Notes under the pieces: model-generated
Seen by the model: the letters and a program-made list of their open reading frames with translations, nothing else
The model's database searches: none
What the model was told of the DNA's origin: nothing
Part shown: piece after piece, positions 1 to 8,765 of the stretch
Layout of the letters: every line of letters begins with the position of its first letter
How positions within the stretch are numbered: position 1 is the stretch's first letter
NCBI GenBank assembly: GCA_900318685.1
Contig: ONLL01000014.1
Coordinates: 42,728 to 106,727, forward strand
DNA: 64,000 bases
Reading direction: 5' to 3'
From: an uncultured Prevotellaceae bacterium
GTDB lineage: Bacteria; Bacteroidota; Bacteroidia; Bacteroidales; Bacteroidaceae
Position numbers and translations under genes: made by a program

Positions 1-65
1 TTGGGGTTCGAACCCAAGACCCCAACATTAAAAGTGTTGTGCTCTACCGACTGAGCTAGCGGATC
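1..65 (-). tRNA. tRNA-Lys (anticodon TTT), cut by the window edge
   Basis: Read on the minus strand, the 5' acceptor strand GATCCGC begins at 65, followed by TA and a D arm, a 5-bp anticodon stem CAACA/TGTTG enclosing loop CTTTTAA (anticodon TTT), a GGGTC variable loop and a T arm TTGGG-TTCGAAC-CCCAA that ends at position 1. The 3' acceptor strand and discriminator, about 8 nt, lie outside the window. Its promoter is at 92-123. Confidence 0.93.
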
Positions 66-91
66 TACCCTGTTTTGCTCGAAAGCGGGTG

Positions 92-123
92 CAAAGGTAC
101 AAAGTTTTTTTGAATCAGCCAAA
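92..123 (-). promoter_or_regulatory. Bacteroidetes-type promoter of the tRNA-Lys gene
   Basis: On the minus strand TTTG (123-120) and TACCTTTG (99-92) are separated by exactly 20 bp, which matches the Bacteroides sigma-ABfr consensus (TTTG, 19-21 bp, TAnnTTTG). The tRNA 5' end is 27 nt downstream of the -7 element. Confidence 0.75.
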
Positions 124-146
124 TGTTTGGCCGATTTTTTGTCTTT

Positions 147-1349
147 TCATTCGTGCATGTGCCATATAAGGCTCACCTTTCGGGCTATGGCGATGTAGTT
201 GAGCACGGTGACGAGGACGAAAATGGCTGCTCCGACGAGCAGGGTGGGGAGGAATGCTGCAGGCTGGAATCCGTCGTAGAGGTCGCCCAGAAGGGGGAGG
301 TAGCAGCGGCGTGCGATGATGGTGACGGCAATGGCTGCTGCGAGCACCAGCAGATTGAGCACGACGGTGAGCACGAGGAAGGGCCATACGATGCTGCGCG
401 GCGTGTAGCCTATGAGGAGCAGATTGTCGACGGTCTCGGTGTTCTTCTGCAAGATGAGGAAGATGCTGAGCAGGAGCACATAGAACGAGAGGACGGCGAT
501 GATGAGTCCTACGACGAGCACGACGGTGGTGATGATGCGCATGAGGCTGGCGGCTCGCGAGGCGTCGGCATCGGCGGCCTCAGTGTCGTACCCATATCGG
601 TCGAGGTAGGCTGCTATGCGTTCGTCAGCTGGATTGTCGACCTGCAGGATGAGACGTGAGGGCTGCGTGGAGGCTCCAGGTGCCAGCCGGCTGTTCATGT
701 CGTCGATGAAAGCCTGTGGTACGAGGATGGTGTTGAGCCGTCGCGAGAAGGCTACCACGTGGCCTGTCTTGAGAAGGGTGGTGACGCCTCTCAGGCGCAG
801 GTTGACGGCTACGGCACCGGCTATCTCCTCGGAAATAGTAGGCAGACCCTGACTGCTGGCGAAGCCGAAGTTATAAAGATTAAGGTACGCGCGCGGGAGG
901 ATGATCGGCACGTCATAGCTGTCAGGATCGTAGGTCCAGTCGTCAAGATTGGTGTCTAGAAACTCGTCGGGTACGGCTTCGAGAAACATGTCGGTGGAGA
1001 ACTGCATGGGCAGATTGCCTCCTCCAATGGTGGCGAAGACGCTGAACTGAGCCGGTGTGTAGCGTCCCAGCCGTCGTGTGAAGGGCTGCTCCTCAAGGCG
1101 CTTTATCTCCTTCTCGCTGAAGGTGGGCGACGAGCCAGTCAGCGTGCCCAGTGAACTGACGCGCTTGGTGATGACGATGTGGCCGGGCTGCATGAAGCTG
1201 TCGCTCGAGGAGAACAGCGGCTTGAGGTCGCTGAAGAACTGTACGGCGGTGAGTATGATGGCCATACCGCATAGGTTGGCGAGCACGAAGCCCGCCAACT
1301 GCCATGCGTTGATATGGCGTCCCAGCAGTTTATGCAACAGCCGGTTCAT
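147..1349 (-). CDS. FtsX/MacB-like ABC transporter permease
   Basis: The 400-aa protein has one N-terminal membrane helix (about residues 16-40), a periplasmic domain of roughly 230 residues and three closely spaced helices near the C terminus (about 277-300, 325-347 and 370-392), which is the MacB/FtsX (MacB_PCD plus FtsX) topology. It ends in a short cytoplasmic tail. Such permeases work with a separate ATPase and move lipoproteins, toxins or signals across the envelope; no ATPase gene is present in this window, so the partner must be elsewhere. The start codon lies 6 nt after the DUF4836 gene, so the two are probably co-transcribed. The substrate cannot be read from the sequence. Confidence 0.75.
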   Translation of the reverse strand: MNRLLHKLLGRHINAWQLAGFVLANLCGMAIILTAVQFFSDLKPLFSSSDSFMQPGHIVITKRVSSLGTLTGSSPTFSEKEIKRLEEQPFTRRLGRYTPAQFSVFATIGGGNLPMQFSTDMFLEAVPDEFLDTNLDDWTYDPDSYDVPIILPRAYLNLYNFGFASSQGLPTISEEIAGAVAVNLRLRGVTTLLKTGHVVAFSRRLNTILVPQAFIDDMNSRLAPGASTQPSRLILQVDNPADERIAAYLDRYGYDTEAADADASRAASLMRIITTVVLVVGLIIAVLSFYVLLLSIFLILQKNTETVDNLLLIGYTPRSIVWPFLVLTVVLNLLVLAAAIAVTIIARRCYLPLLGDLYDGFQPAAFLPTLLVGAAIFVLVTVLNYIAIARKVSLIWHMHE

Positions 1350-1355
1350 GTAGCT

Positions 1356-2864
1356 TTAGTCGAGGAATTTCTTCACGTAGTCGGCGATGGCCTCCACGGG
1401 ATTCTTCTTCTTGTCCTTCATGACGATGCGCATCACGCCTGTGGCGCCCTCACCGTTGTAGCACTCGGCATAGTCGAAGAGGTCGGACAATGCGTCGAAG
1501 AGCTGCTTGTCGGAGCCGGAGGCCTCTTTGGCGAGTGTGTCGAAGAGGTCGGCATTGAAGCGCAGATACATACCTTTACCCTTGATCTCCTTGACGGGAT
1601 ACTTCTCGCGTGGGGTGCTGAAGACGCTCTCCTTATCGGTCGAGAAATAGGTCATGCCGTTCTTGAAGCCCAGGGCGGCCCAGGCTGTGGGAGTGCGTGA
1701 GAAGTCCTCTGACTCCCAGTCGTAGTCGTAGTCGGTGGGGAAGAGGTACTGGTTGTCGCCGACCTCCTGGAACTCGTCCATATCGCCGATGTTCTGGAGG
1801 AGCAGTCCGAGGGCATCCTCGTTCTTCGTGCCTACATAGAGGCTGACGCTGGGCTGGTTGTCCTTGATTCCTGAGAATTCGAGCGAAGCGGTGCCGTCGA
1901 AGTTCTCGAGCACGTCCTCGATCATCTCCATTGACTCATCGTCGATTTCGTAGGCTTCAGCCAGGTTGCTGATTTGCTCGAGGAACATCTTGGGGTCGAT
2001 GTTGAGGAAAAGGCTCAGACCCTTGTCGCTGATGTACTTGGTTTGTGCGTCGTCGATGCTCTTCATGGCCTTGAGGCTCTTGTCGACGTACTTCTGCCAC
2101 TCCTGCGACATAGGTACGAACTCGGCTTCGAGGACGGCCTCGCCAGGATTGAGACCGAAGTCGACGATGCTTGCGAAATCCTTGACGTCCAGACCGTCGG
2201 GCATCATTGCTGTCATCTCGCTGGCATTAGGAATGTTCTCCAGACCCTCACCCAGGAAGAGAACCTGCATGACTCCCTTCTTGTCGCACATCTTGTCGAA
2301 GGCTTTGTTGCCATCCAGCGAGCCCTTACCGCCGGCGCGCTCCTTGAGGGTGGCAATCATGTCGTCGACATCATCGACCTTGCCGCCGAAGAACCAGTCA
2401 CCGTTGAAGATGAGGGCTGCATCGCGGTCGAGCTCACAATAGCTGACGCCGTTGGACTCTTCCACCTCAAAGACGTCGAGAGCCTTGATGAGGTCGATGA
2501 GGTTGCTCTTGCTGGCCATTGTGCCCACGATTCCGAAATCAGGGTCGCGCTCCAGGTCGCCTGCGGCATAGAGATAGAGAGGCTCAGTGAGGTCGATACC
2601 CGACTTGGTGGGGTCGTCGAGGATGTCGAGCACCTTGTCGCGCACTTCCTTGTCGAGGCCCATCGCCTTGACCTGCTTCTTGAGCCATTTCGAGAGTTCG
2701 GACTTGTCGCCTGTGAGGCCGCTCTTCTCAGAGGCCTGCTTGGCGTCGATACGCATGACGAACAGCGCATCCTCAGGGACGAGCTGCTGGCCTTGTTGCT
2801 TACTACATGATGCGAGCAGCATGAGGGCCACGAGCATCGTTACGAGAAATGATAGTCTTTTCAT
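1356..2864 (-). CDS. DUF4836-type lipoprotein
   Basis: The 502-aa protein starts with a signal peptide and a lipobox LLASC (Cys20), so it should be a lipid-anchored envelope protein. The body begins with LVPEDALFVMRIDAKQ and continues with acidic repeats, resembling the Bacteroidales DUF4836 family, in which a similar sentence (a protein that survives as a lipoprotein with internal repeats of an alpha/beta unit) is typical; this assignment is from recall. No catalytic motif is visible. It lies between the AI-2E-type gene (44 nt upstream) and the FtsX-like permease (6 nt downstream), all on one strand, so it may belong to their operon. Function is unknown. Confidence 0.65.
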   Translation of the reverse strand: MKRLSFLVTMLVALMLLASCSKQQGQQLVPEDALFVMRIDAKQASEKSGLTGDKSELSKWLKKQVKAMGLDKEVRDKVLDILDDPTKSGIDLTEPLYLYAAGDLERDPDFGIVGTMASKSNLIDLIKALDVFEVEESNGVSYCELDRDAALIFNGDWFFGGKVDDVDDMIATLKERAGGKGSLDGNKAFDKMCDKKGVMQVLFLGEGLENIPNASEMTAMMPDGLDVKDFASIVDFGLNPGEAVLEAEFVPMSQEWQKYVDKSLKAMKSIDDAQTKYISDKGLSLFLNIDPKMFLEQISNLAEAYEIDDESMEMIEDVLENFDGTASLEFSGIKDNQPSVSLYVGTKNEDALGLLLQNIGDMDEFQEVGDNQYLFPTDYDYDWESEDFSRTPTAWAALGFKNGMTYFSTDKESVFSTPREKYPVKEIKGKGMYLRFNADLFDTLAKEASGSDKQLFDALSDLFDYAECYNGEGATGVMRIVMKDKKKNPVEAIADYVKKFLD

Positions 2865-2908
2865 TGTCGTGTGTACTTAAAAAATGAATAGTGTTTATTA
2901 TTAGATGA

Positions 2909-4030
2909 TTACTTCTCTTCAGTTTGTGCAGGAGGGTCGGGAATATCCGGCACCACATCCTCCTCGCGGGTGACGTAGCGCTGATAGTAGGCTATGAGCA
3001 GCGTGGTGAGCGGCAGGGCGATGATGAGGCCGATGAACCCCAGCAGCGCGCCCCAGATGGAGAGCGAGAGCAGCAGGATGGCCGGATTGAGGCCCATTGC
3101 CTTGCCCATGACCTTCGGCGTGACCACCATATCGCATATGACCTGCACGATGGCAAACACGGCGAGTGCCGAGATAAGGATGATCCAGAAGTTCTGGCCC
3201 GTATCGGCGGCCTTGAGCAGCGACAGGAACACGGTGGGTACCAGCGCCAGTGTGTGGAGATAAGGTACGAGGTCCATGATGCCGATGAGTATGCCCAGGC
3301 CGATGGCCATCGGGAAGTCGATGATGGTGAACCCGATGCAGAACAGGATGCCCATGATGAGTGCTACGGTGCCCTGACCACGGATGTAGTTGTTGAGCTC
3401 GCGAGAGGCATCGCCTGCCAGCTCGCTCCAGAAGGGACGGCTCTTGTGTGGGAAGATCTTGATCCATGCCTTCGTCAGGTATTCGTAGTCGAGCAGGATG
3501 AAGAACATGTAGAGCAGGGCGATGAGCGATCCTGCGATGCTGATGATGATGTTGGCCGTCTTGCCCAGCACCTTGAACATGTTGGGGATGGCGGCCTTGA
3601 TGCTCTCGTTGAACTCCTGGCTGTGCAGGAACTTCTGGATGGCATCGCGATGGCTCTCAGTCCACTGGCGGATGGCCTCAGGGATGCTGTCGACGTGAGC
3701 TGCCGACTGCACATAGTTGGTGGCCAGTTGCCCGAGCTTCGCAAACTGCCCAAGCATCGGAGGAATGATGAGCCAGAGCACGACCGACACGATGATGATG
3801 ACGCCGATGAGGGTGACGATGATGCTGAGTGCACGATTGCGCAGGCGCATCTTGTATTGCACGAACTTCACGGCCGGATAGAGCAGATAGGCCAGCAGCC
3901 AGCCGATGGCGAAAGGCAGCAGCACATTGCTCAGGTAGCTTACCAGCAGGAACACACCCACCACCAGCAGACCGTAGCCCAGCCAGCGCACGAAGGTGTC
4001 GAAGGTGATGATCTTGTTGTATGTTAACAT
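2909..4030 (-). CDS. AI-2E family (PerM/TqsA-like) membrane transporter
   Basis: The 373-aa protein is polytopic: two helices at about residues 17-60, one near 67-90, a long amphipathic region of about 80 residues, then four or more helices from about 155 to 345. The C-terminal half contains GLGILIGIMDLVPYLHT and PAILLLSLSIWGALLGFIGLIIALP, the conserved regions of the AI-2E/PerM family. Members are proposed to export small molecules such as autoinducer-2 or sodium ions, but the substrate of Bacteroidetes members is not known. It ends with a short Pro/Asp-rich cytoplasmic tail. It follows tdk on the same strand, 54 nt downstream. Confidence 0.85.
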   Translation of the reverse strand: MLTYNKIITFDTFVRWLGYGLLVVGVFLLVSYLSNVLLPFAIGWLLAYLLYPAVKFVQYKMRLRNRALSIIVTLIGVIIIVSVVLWLIIPPMLGQFAKLGQLATNYVQSAAHVDSIPEAIRQWTESHRDAIQKFLHSQEFNESIKAAIPNMFKVLGKTANIIISIAGSLIALLYMFFILLDYEYLTKAWIKIFPHKSRPFWSELAGDASRELNNYIRGQGTVALIMGILFCIGFTIIDFPMAIGLGILIGIMDLVPYLHTLALVPTVFLSLLKAADTGQNFWIILISALAVFAIVQVICDMVVTPKVMGKAMGLNPAILLLSLSIWGALLGFIGLIIALPLTTLLIAYYQRYVTREEDVVPDIPDPPAQTEEK

Positions 4031-4084
4031 GGGGCTATGTTTTGCGATTCTTCGATATTACGATATTTCGAGATGATGATTGTG

Positions 4085-4687
4085 CTATTTGCTTTCTTCT
4101 TGTTTTTTGCTGTCTTCGCTGATGGCTTTCTGGTAGCACTCGCGGCAGAGTGGCTCATACTCCTGCGTCTCGCCCAGTAGCACCCGCTTGTCGTTCTGCA
4201 CCTTGCGATGACTGACGTAGGCCAGCGCTCCGCATCTCACACAGATGGCGTGCACCTTCGTCACATCGTCGGCAATGGCGCAGAGGGCAGGCATAGGGCC
4301 GAAAGGCACCCCCCGGAAGTCCATATCCAGACCTGCCACGATGACGCGGATGCCTCTGTTGGCCAGCTCGTTGCATACGTCGACGATGCCCATGTCGAAG
4401 AACTGAGCCTCGTCGATGCCAACTACATCGATGTCGCTCGACAGTAGCAGGATTGAGGCCGACGAGTCGATGGGCGTCGACTGGATGTGCTTCTGGTCGT
4501 GGCTCACCACATCTTCCTCGGAATAGCGCGTGTCGATCGAAGGCTTGAATATTTCAACTCGCTGCTTGGCGAACTGCGCCCTGCGCATCCGCCTGATCAG
4601 CTCCTCAGTCTTGCCCGAAAACATCGAGCCGCACACCACCTCGATTCTGCCTGGGCGATGTGCCTCACCAGTTAAGTTATCTGCCAT
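4085..4687 (-). CDS. tdk: thymidine kinase (type II)
   Basis: The enzyme phosphorylates thymidine to dTMP with ATP in the salvage pathway. The 200-aa protein carries the P-loop [11 protein letters not shown] near residue 22, the DEAQFF segment that holds the catalytic/Mg-binding residues, and the C-terminal four-cysteine zinc site (CVRCG and CRECY). The length fits type II thymidine kinases. A longer open frame reaches 4774, but the ATG at 4687 gives the normal N terminus, and a promoter -7 element (TACCTTTG, minus strand) lies at 4702-4695 inside the extended region, so the short start is preferred. Confidence 0.95.
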   Translation of the reverse strand: MADNLTGEAHRPGRIEVVCGSMFSGKTEELIRRMRRAQFAKQRVEIFKPSIDTRYSEEDVVSHDQKHIQSTPIDSSASILLLSSDIDVVGIDEAQFFDMGIVDVCNELANRGIRVIVAGLDMDFRGVPFGPMPALCAIADDVTKVHAICVRCGALAYVSHRKVQNDKRVLLGETQEYEPLCRECYQKAISEDSKKQEESK

Positions 4688-4694
4688 TTGAGTG

Positions 4695-4702
4695 CAAAGG
4701 TA
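4695..4702 (-). promoter_or_regulatory. -7 promoter element of tdk
   Basis: TACCTTTG on the minus strand, 7 nt before the chosen tdk start. There is no well-spaced -33 TTTG. The position means a very short leader. Confidence 0.5.
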
Positions 4703-4766
4703 CGAAGGAGTTAGGAGTTTTTTATTGTCAAAAAGGATAAATAATGTTAAATGCAGCGTAATAAGT

Positions 4767-4794
4767 CCTAACACCTAACTCCTAACTCCTAACT
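4767..4794. repeat. four tandem heptamers CCTAAC(T/A)
   Basis: Four head-to-tail 7-bp units, CCTAACA once and CCTAACT three times, lie in the tdk/rsmI divergent intergenic region just upstream of rsmI. The inverse GGAGTTA motif recurs at 4708, 32416 and 35037. Confidence 0.85.
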
Positions 4795-4817
4795 TTTGCT
4801 TAATTTTGTCTCCGAAT

Positions 4818-5516
4818 ATGGCAACATTGTATATTGTTCCCACTCCCGTGGGCAACATGGAGGACATGACGCTGCGCGCCATCCGCGTGTTGAAGGAGGT
4901 GGATTTGGTGCTTGCCGAGGATACCCGGACATCGGGCATCCTCTTGAAGCATTTCGATATCAAGAACCAGCTCATGTCGCATCATAAGTTCAATGAGCAC
5001 GGCACCTCAGCCGCTGTCATCGACCGTCTGTTGTCAGGTCAGAACGTGGCTCTCATCAGCGATGCAGGCACGCCAGGCATCAGCGATCCTGGCTTCTTCC
5101 TGGTGCGCGAGGCCGTCAGGGCTGGCATTGAAGTGGTGACTCTGCCTGGAGCCACAGCCCTTATCCCTGCGCTGGTGAGCAGCGGTCTGCCTTGCGATCG
5201 TTTCACCTTCGAGGGATTCCTTCCTCAGAAGAAAGGTCGCCAGAGCCGCATAGAGGCGCTGCGTGAGGAGACGCGCACGATGGTGTTCTACGAGTCGCCT
5301 TACCGTGTGCTGAAGACGCTGCAGCAGCTGGCTGAGGTCTTCGGAGTCGACCGCCAGGCATCCGCCTGCCGTGAGATTTCCAAGATTCACGAGGAGAGCG
5401 TGAGAGGCTCGCTGCAGGAGCTCATCGAACATTTTACGGCGATTGAGCCGCGTGGCGAGTTTGTGCTCGTGGTGGCTGGTCGTCAGCAAGAAGAGAAGAA
5501 ACTTAAAACTGAATAA
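4818..5516 (+). CDS. rsmI: 16S rRNA (cytidine(1402)-2'-O)-methyltransferase
   Basis: RsmI methylates the ribose of C1402 in the decoding centre of 16S rRNA using SAM. The 232-aa protein opens with ATLYIVPTPVGNMEDMTLRA and contains SDAGTPGISDPG and PGATALIPALVSSGLP, all hallmark tetrapyrrole-methylase/RsmI segments. The length is close to Bacteroidetes RsmI. The ATG at 4818 is chosen over an upstream TTG because the family begins at MATLYIVPTP. A TAATTTTG element at 4801-4808 may be its promoter. The next gene follows after 2 nt, suggesting an operon. Confidence 0.95.
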   Translation: MATLYIVPTPVGNMEDMTLRAIRVLKEVDLVLAEDTRTSGILLKHFDIKNQLMSHHKFNEHGTSAAVIDRLLSGQNVALISDAGTPGISDPGFFLVREAVRAGIEVVTLPGATALIPALVSSGLPCDRFTFEGFLPQKKGRQSRIEALREETRTMVFYESPYRVLKTLQQLAEVFGVDRQASACREISKIHEESVRGSLQELIEHFTAIEPRGEFVLVVAGRQQEEKKLKTE

Positions 5517-5518
5517 TT

Positions 5519-6373
5519 ATGAAAAGGACTATTTTAATGTCACTGCTGGCCATCGCCTTCTGTGCCTGCAATGAGACAAAAAACAACAGCTCGAGCAATG
5601 AGGAGAAAAGCGACTCCATCGAGATGCTCACACGCGAGAACGAACAGCTGCGCAACGAAACCGATGACCTGCTGTCGACGTTGAACGAGATTGAAGAGGG
5701 CTTCCGCGAGATCAACGAGGCTCAGGGACGTCTCACCATCGACCGCCGGGGCGAGGGTGCCAATGCCCGTGAGCGCATCCGCGAGGATATGCAGTACATT
5801 CAGGTGACGATGGCCCAGAATGCTGAGCTCATCGAGAAGCTGCGTTCACGTCTGCGTGAGAGCGGAAAGATGAGCGAGCAGTTGCAGCGCACCATCGACA
5901 ACTTCACTGCCCAGCTCGAGCAGAAGGCTACCGAGATTCAGCAGCTGCGCGACGAGCTGACCGCCAAGAATATACGCATCGATGAGCTCGACGAGCAGGT
6001 GGCCACGCTCAACGAGGACCTTAGCAACCTCCAGGAGCACAGCCAGCAGCAGGATCAGACCATCAGTCAGCAAGACCGCCGTCTCTATACCGGCTGGTAT
6101 GCTATCGGAACGAAGAAAGAACTGAAGAATGCCAGCATCCTTAGTGGAGGTGAAGTGCTGCAGAGTACCTTCGATGCTTCTTACTTCACGGAGATCGACA
6201 TTCGCGAGCTCAAGACCATCACACTCAACTACAAGAGTCCTGAGATCCTGACCAACCACCCCGCCAGCTCCTACAACCTGGAGAAAATCGAGAAGAACCA
6301 CTACATCCTGCATATCAACGACTACGATCAGTTCTGGCGCACCAGCAAGTATCTGGTCATTCAGGTGAAGTAG
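5519..6373 (+). CDS. coiled-coil lipoprotein of unknown function
   Basis: The 284-aa protein has a signal peptide with lipobox AFCAC (Cys17). Residues about 35-200 are a nearly continuous, Glu/Gln-rich heptad coiled coil, followed by a globular C-terminal segment of about 85 residues rich in beta strands (YTGWYAIGTKKEL to YLVIQVK). Similar Bacteroidales lipoproteins are annotated as Cbp1-family (collagen-binding) adhesins, but I cannot confirm that relation here. It starts 2 nt after rsmI and probably shares its transcript. An elongated envelope-anchored spacer or adhesin is a plausible role. Confidence 0.65.
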   Translation: MKRTILMSLLAIAFCACNETKNNSSSNEEKSDSIEMLTRENEQLRNETDDLLSTLNEIEEGFREINEAQGRLTIDRRGEGANARERIREDMQYIQVTMAQNAELIEKLRSRLRESGKMSEQLQRTIDNFTAQLEQKATEIQQLRDELTAKNIRIDELDEQVATLNEDLSNLQEHSQQQDQTISQQDRRLYTGWYAIGTKKELKNASILSGGEVLQSTFDASYFTEIDIRELKTITLNYKSPEILTNHPASSYNLEKIEKNHYILHINDYDQFWRTSKYLVIQVK

Positions 6374-6424
6374 GGCCTCATCGTCAGATACAATTATTCA
6401 CAAAACAATTATTGACACTAACTT

Positions 6425-8455
6425 ATGAAACTACGACTCTTATCCTGCGCCCTGCTCATGACAGGGGCGCTGACCGTTCAGGCACAGCATGTGATGGACG
6501 TCAACACCAAGAAGCTGGGTGCTACCGTCCAGTCAACGATGTATGGCCTCTTCTTCGAGGACATTAACTTCGCCGCTGATGGCGGACTCTATGGCGAGCT
6601 TGTGAAAAACCGTTCCTTCGAGTTTGCTCAGCCCTATATGGGATGGCGCGTCTTCGGCAATGTTGAGCTGAAGGCTGACGGCCCCTTCGAGCGCTGTCCG
6701 CACTATGTCGTGCTCAGCGATCCAGGTCATCGTGAGCGTCGCACTGGCCTGCAGAACGAGGGATACTTCGGCATCGGCGTCGAGCAGGGCAAGGAATATC
6801 GCTTCTCTGTCTGGGCCAAGGCTCCCAGAGGCAATTCGCAGATTCGCGTGCAGCTCATCAACGAGAATGCAATGACTGAGCATCAGGAGTTTGTGCAAGA
6901 GAAGCTTGATGTCAGCGGCAATGAGTGGAAGCAGTATGAGATCGTGCTCAAGGCTTCGCGTACTGAGTCCAAGGCTCAGCTGCGCATCTTCCTCAGCAGT
7001 CCCAATCCTGTGGCACTCGAGCATATCTCGCTCTTCCCCGTCGATACCTATAAGGGTCGCAAGAACGGCCTTCGTCGCGACCTTGCTCAGGCACTCGAGG
7101 ATATGCATCCTGGTGTGTTCCGATTCCCTGGCGGATGCATCGTTGAGGGTACTACGCTCGACACACGCTATCAGTGGAAGAACACCATCGGACCCGTCGA
7201 GAACCGTCCCATCAACCGCAACCGCTGGGAGGATACCTTCGACTATCGTTACTTTGCCGACTACTACCAGAGCTACGGACTGGGATTCTTTGAGTTCTTC
7301 CAGCTCTGCGAGGACATCGGAGCCGAGCCGCTGCCCGTGCTCAGCGTGGGCTTGGCCTGCCAGTTCCAGAACGGACTCGACGCTCATGCATCAATGGACC
7401 AGCTGCAGCCCTTCATCGACGACTGCCTCGACCTGATCGAGTTTGCCAACGGACCTGCTGACTCGAAATGGGGTAAGAAGCGTGCAGAGATGGGACATCC
7501 CGAGCCCTTCAACATGAAGTTCATCGGCGTAGGCAACGAGCAGTGGGACACCCCCTATTACGATCGCCTGAAGCCCTTCGTCGAGGCTATCCGCGCCAAG
7601 TACCCCAACATCAAGATTGTGGGCACCAGCGGCCCCGACAGCGAGGGACAGATGTTTGAGAAAGGATGGGAGGCTATGCGTGCACAGGGTGCCGACCTCG
7701 TCGACGAGCACTTCTATCGTCCAGAGGCTTGGTTCTTGGGCACCAAGGAGGCCAAGCAGCGCTATGGTGAGAACTGCGGTGGCTTGCGCTATGAGAGCTA
7801 CCCACGCAAGGGCCCGAAGGTATTTGCCGGTGAGTATGCTTGTCACGGGCGCGGAAAGAAGTGGAACCACTATGAGACGAGTCTCTATGAGGCAGCCTTC
7901 ATGACCGATCTTGAGCGTAATGCCGACATCGTGGAGATGGCCACCTATGCACCGCTCTTCGCTCACATCGACGGATGGCAGTGGCGGCCCGATATGATCT
8001 GGTACGACAACCTGCGTATGTTTAAGTCGGTGTCATACTACGTGCAGCAGATGTATGCTATGAACAAGGGCACGAACGTGCTGTCGCTCACTGCTGCCGA
8101 CCCAGCCGATGCTAAGGGAAAGAAACGCGTTCCCGTTGGTGGCCAGGAGGGCATGAACGGCCTCTTCGCCTCCTCTGTCTATGATGCCAATACTGGCGAG
8201 GTAATCATCAAGATCGCCAACACCTCGAAGCAGCCTCAGAGCGTGCAGTTCAATCTGTTGGGTATGACTGGAGAGCGTACCGCTACGACCCTCACCCTCA
8301 GTCACAACGGAATGGACGACGAGAACACCCTCGACCAGCCCACCAAGATCACTCCGAAGCCAGGCTCCCTCACCTGCCAGGCCGACAAGAAGAACACCGT
8401 GCTCACCGACCAGCTCCCCGCTATGTCCTTCCGCCTCTATAAGGTGAAGAAGTAG
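6425..8455 (+). CDS. secreted alpha-L-arabinofuranosidase, GH51, with internal carbohydrate-binding module
   Basis: The enzyme removes terminal alpha-L-arabinofuranosyl residues from arabinan or arabinoxylan. The 676-aa protein has a signal peptide ending at VQAQ. Residues about 85-205 (GYFGIGVEQGKEYRFSVWAK) form a CBM4/9-like jelly roll inserted before the (beta/alpha)8 barrel. GVGNEQW places the acid/base at Glu372 and FAGEYACHG the nucleophile at Glu470, both standard for GH51. The C-terminal 150 residues form the usual beta-sandwich. It lies 51 nt after the coiled-coil lipoprotein gene and upstream of a 22-bp repeat array. With the pullulanase and PL11 lyase further on, it points to growth on plant polysaccharides. 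Confidence 0.95.
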   Translation: MKLRLLSCALLMTGALTVQAQHVMDVNTKKLGATVQSTMYGLFFEDINFAADGGLYGELVKNRSFEFAQPYMGWRVFGNVELKADGPFERCPHYVVLSDPGHRERRTGLQNEGYFGIGVEQGKEYRFSVWAKAPRGNSQIRVQLINENAMTEHQEFVQEKLDVSGNEWKQYEIVLKASRTESKAQLRIFLSSPNPVALEHISLFPVDTYKGRKNGLRRDLAQALEDMHPGVFRFPGGCIVEGTTLDTRYQWKNTIGPVENRPINRNRWEDTFDYRYFADYYQSYGLGFFEFFQLCEDIGAEPLPVLSVGLACQFQNGLDAHASMDQLQPFIDDCLDLIEFANGPADSKWGKKRAEMGHPEPFNMKFIGVGNEQWDTPYYDRLKPFVEAIRAKYPNIKIVGTSGPDSEGQMFEKGWEAMRAQGADLVDEHFYRPEAWFLGTKEAKQRYGENCGGLRYESYPRKGPKVFAGEYACHGRGKKWNHYETSLYEAAFMTDLERNADIVEMATYAPLFAHIDGWQWRPDMIWYDNLRMFKSVSYYVQQMYAMNKGTNVLSLTAADPADAKGKKRVPVGGQEGMNGLFASSVYDANTGEVIIKIANTSKQPQSVQFNLLGMTGERTATTLTLSHNGMDDENTLDQPTKITPKPGSLTCQADKKNTVLTDQLPAMSFRLYKVKK

Positions 8456-8463
8456 TGTCATTC

Positions 8464-8551
8464 TTTTGAACGGCTTAAGAGGGCCTCTTGAACGGTTTAA
8501 GAGGCCCTTTTGAACGGTTCAAGACCTCCTTTTGAACGGCTTGAGAACTAC
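8464..8551. repeat. 22-bp tandem array A (four units plus a partial unit)
   Basis: Four contiguous 22-bp units start at 8464, 8486, 8508 and 8530. Each begins T(T/C)TTGAACGG followed by (C/T)TT(A/C/G)AGA and a variable last third; a degraded fifth unit follows. The array starts 8 nt after the GH51 stop codon and fills the first third of a 310-bp gap. Units contain short dyads such as AAGAGGGCCTCTT across the junctions. No reading frame survives, since 22 is not a multiple of 3. Confidence 0.9.
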
Positions 8552-8687
8552 TCTTGGGCCGTTCACGTTTTAATATGCCATATACTCACTTTTGTTCGCC
8601 GCGGGTTCCTTTTCGCGCGTACAATATTTAAACTTTCATAAAAAGGGTCCAAATCACCCCTTTCCTGCAAAAATAAACTATCCACCT

Positions 8688-8719
8688 TTTGCTCAGTTTC
8701 CGAAAATGTAGTAACTTTG
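8688..8719 (+). promoter_or_regulatory. promoter of the 1087-aa secreted protein gene
   Basis: TTTG at 8688-8691 and TAACTTTG at 8712-8719 are 20 bp apart, matching the Bacteroides consensus. The start codon is 46 nt downstream, leaving an A/T-rich leader. Confidence 0.75.
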
Positions 8720-8765
8720 CACCCAATTAATTAACTACAACAATTTTAACTTAAATTTTTAATTT

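Noticed and set aside
2924-4027. Long plus-strand open frame opposite the AI-2E gene
   Set aside because: Its His/Asp/Glu-rich composition is the mirror of a membrane protein in the other strand; no start signal or homology.
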